Assembly: GCA_045595165.1 (NCBI GenBank)
Contig: JAZNZY010000036.1
Location: 1-49,274 of the forward strand
Origin: SFLA01 sp045595165
GTDB lineage: Bacteria > Bacillota > Clostridia > Oscillospirales > CAG-382
Direction of reading: 5' to 3'
Length of the DNA stretch: 49,274 bases
How positions within the stretch are numbered: position 1 is the first letter of the stretch; each line of letters opens with the position of its first letter. Positions 48,261-49,274 of this stretch are shown here, piece by piece. The notes under the pieces were generated by a model. That model saw only the letters and a list, made by a program, of their open reading frames with translations, did no database searches and had not been told where the DNA came from. Both the position numbers and the translations under genes were made by a program.

Positions 48261-48947
48261 ATGAAAAAGATTATTATTTTGGCATTGGCTTTCGTAATGG
48301 TTCTCGGTCTTGCAAGCTGTGGCAAAGATATTCACGCTAAGTCCGAAGGCGTTATGACCTATTCCGAATACGCAGCAGCAGCTTATGATTCTGAAGTTGT
48401 TATCGAAGCTTTGGTTCAGGGCAAGCAGTCCTGGTGGGATGGCAAGGGTACCTTCTATCTTCAGGATAAAGACGGCGGCTACTTCGTATACGAAATGGCT
48501 TGCACCGAAGAAGAGTACAACAAGCTTACCGTTGGTACTAAGGTTAAGGTTACCGGCTACAAAACTGAATGGTACGGCGAAGTTGAGATCGTTGACGCTT
48601 CCTTTGAAATTCTCGAAGGCACTTACGTAGCAGAGCCTACCGACGTTACCGCGCTTCTCGGCAAGGATGAGCTTGTTGAAAAGCAGAATATGCTGGTTTC
48701 CTTCAGCGGTCTTACTATCGAAAAGATCGAGTACAAGAACAATGAACCCGGCGACGATATTTACGTAACCGTATCCAAGGACGGCACTTCCTATGATTTC
48801 TGCGTAGAGCGTTACCTCACCGGTCCCGAAACCGACGTATACAAGGCGTTTGCTGACCTTAAGGAAGGCGACGTTGTTGACGTTGAAGGCTTCCTTTACT
48901 GGTACAGCGGTGTTAACACTCACATTACTGCTGTAGTTAAGAAGTAA
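48261..48947 (+). CDS. Small lipoprotein with OB-fold-like repeats
   Basis: 228 aa from ATG 48261 with AAAAAGG 10 nt upstream; a GTG at 48252 is too close to that site. Signal peptide with lipobox LASC near Cys20. The mature part seems to hold two similar beta-barrel units (YFVYEMACTEEEYNKLTVGTKVKVTG near 75-100; a second ending YKAFADLKEGDVVDVEGFL near 195-215), in the style of the OB-fold domains of extracellular nucleases such as YhcR, but with no nuclease domain. Codon use is strongly biased to GTT, GAA, AAG and TTC, which suggests high expression. Confidence 0.7.
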   Translation: MKKIIILALAFVMVLGLASCGKDIHAKSEGVMTYSEYAAAAYDSEVVIEALVQGKQSWWDGKGTFYLQDKDGGYFVYEMACTEEEYNKLTVGTKVKVTGYKTEWYGEVEIVDASFEILEGTYVAEPTDVTALLGKDELVEKQNMLVSFSGLTIEKIEYKNNEPGDDIYVTVSKDGTSYDFCVERYLTGPETDVYKAFADLKEGDVVDVEGFLYWYSGVNTHITAVVKK

Positions 48948-48978
48948 TTTAAATTTAAGCATTAAAAAAGCACCTCAT

Positions 48979-49013
48979 TGCGAGACTTCTGATAAGGAAG
49001 TCTCGCAGTTTTA
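48979..49013 (+). terminator. Terminator of the OB-fold-like lipoprotein gene
   Basis: TGCGAGACTTC (48979-48989) pairs perfectly with GAAGTCTCGCA (48997-49007), followed by GTTTTATT. Confidence 0.8.
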
Positions 49014-49034
49014 TTCGCCGAATTACATTCAGCG

Positions 49035-49210
49035 AGTGATATTGCTCCGCAGTAATATTATGCTTTTACCCCACGAAAGCATCTTTCGCGGGGACCCCTT
49101 ACGCATAGTTATATTGCCTTCGGCAGTTTAGGGCGAATAAAATAACACTGAAGCCGATAGGCTTCAATAACACTATTGCTTTGCAATAATATCACTCCGA
49201 CAAAGTCGGA
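49035..49210. repeat. Array of small palindromes joined by a conserved 9-base linker
   Basis: Hairpins lie at 49039-49058, 49069-49093, 49115-49125, 49150-49165, 49174-49188 and 49196-49210. The last three have unrelated stems but are separated by the linkers AATAACACT (49141-49149 and 49166-49174) and AATATCACT (49188-49196). The same 9-mer appears inverted as AGTGATATT at 49035-49043, at the left edge of the array. No coding frame is credible here. Confidence 0.65.
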
Positions 49211-49217
49211 ATACAAC

Positions 49218-49246
49218 TTGAATAATATCGACTGATATGTTATAAT
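49218..49246 (+). promoter_or_regulatory. Promoter reading out of the window
   Basis: TTGAAT (49218-49223), 17-bp spacer, TATAAT (49241-49246). It starts just after the palindrome array and must serve a gene beyond 49274. Confidence 0.65.
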
Positions 49247-49274
49247 AAAATGAGTTTGGGAATGGCCCAATAAG

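Noticed and set aside
49035..49210. CRISPR array
   Set aside because: Units are palindromes of differing sequence, linkers are only 9 bases, and no cas gene is present.
49250..49273. Seven-codon leader peptide after the last promoter
   Set aside because: No ribosome binding site, and the window ends immediately after it.

Overview
The window looks like a chromosomal piece of a strictly anaerobic, carbohydrate-fermenting, gut- or rumen-type Clostridia (Bacillota; Oscillospirales or Christensenellales-like is my inference, not shown). Signs are AGGAGG-type ribosome binding sites, many near-consensus sigma-A promoters with 17-bp spacers, lipoproteins, [FeFe]-hydrogenases, a Rex repressor, GH2/GH32 sugar enzymes, a CUT1 sugar ABC transporter and Cys-rich BspA-type surface proteins. 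No rRNA, complete tRNA, CRISPR array, transposase or phage gene was found.

Layout. 1-3250: hairpin-rich DNA and a large BspA-like leucine-rich-repeat lipoprotein flanked by two related noncoding cassettes. 3289-8176 (+): SpoU/TrmH RNA methyltransferase, PHP phosphoesterase, GNAT acetyltransferase, GH32 beta-fructosidase, a small membrane protein, and a YeiH-type transporter. 8256-9056 (-): alpha/beta hydrolase. 9208-27848 (-): one very compact 18-gene run. 28030-28950 (-): LysR regulator. 29210-33701 (+): GHL10-type glycosidase and GH2 beta-galactosidase. 33776-35724 (-): zinc-ribbon membrane protein and amidohydrolase, with a tiny Asn/Gln-rich gene and a possible broken relative between and beside them. 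36149-38166 (+): uracil permease and upp. 38276-43641 (+): membrane protein, lipoprotein, MATE exporter, RACo-like ASKHA protein, YwaF-like protein. 43693-44631 (-): orphan pilin-like protein. 44818-48947 (+): two ABC permeases, a binding protein, and an OB-fold-like lipoprotein. The right edge is an array of small palindromes.

The centrepiece is the Rex-headed operon. In transcription order it encodes Rex; an APH-fold phosphotransferase; two thioredoxin-like [2Fe-2S] proteins; an HsfB-type sensory [FeFe]-hydrogenase with PAS domain; a SpoIIE/PP2C phosphatase; a group B [FeFe]-hydrogenase; an Arg-type malate dehydrogenase; class II fumarase; HdrB; HdrC; HdrA; MvhD/FlxD; FlxC-, FlxB- and FlxA-like proteins; a soluble fumarate-reductase iron-sulfur subunit and flavoprotein; and an AAE-family dicarboxylate exchanger. 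The gene order spells oxaloacetate to malate to fumarate to succinate to export, with an NADH-oxidising Flx-Hdr complex in the middle. My inference is a soluble, flavin-based electron-bifurcating fumarate reductase that uses NADH to reduce fumarate and ferredoxin together. The ferredoxin would feed the group B hydrogenase, and a redox/H2-sensing module at the operon head would control it.
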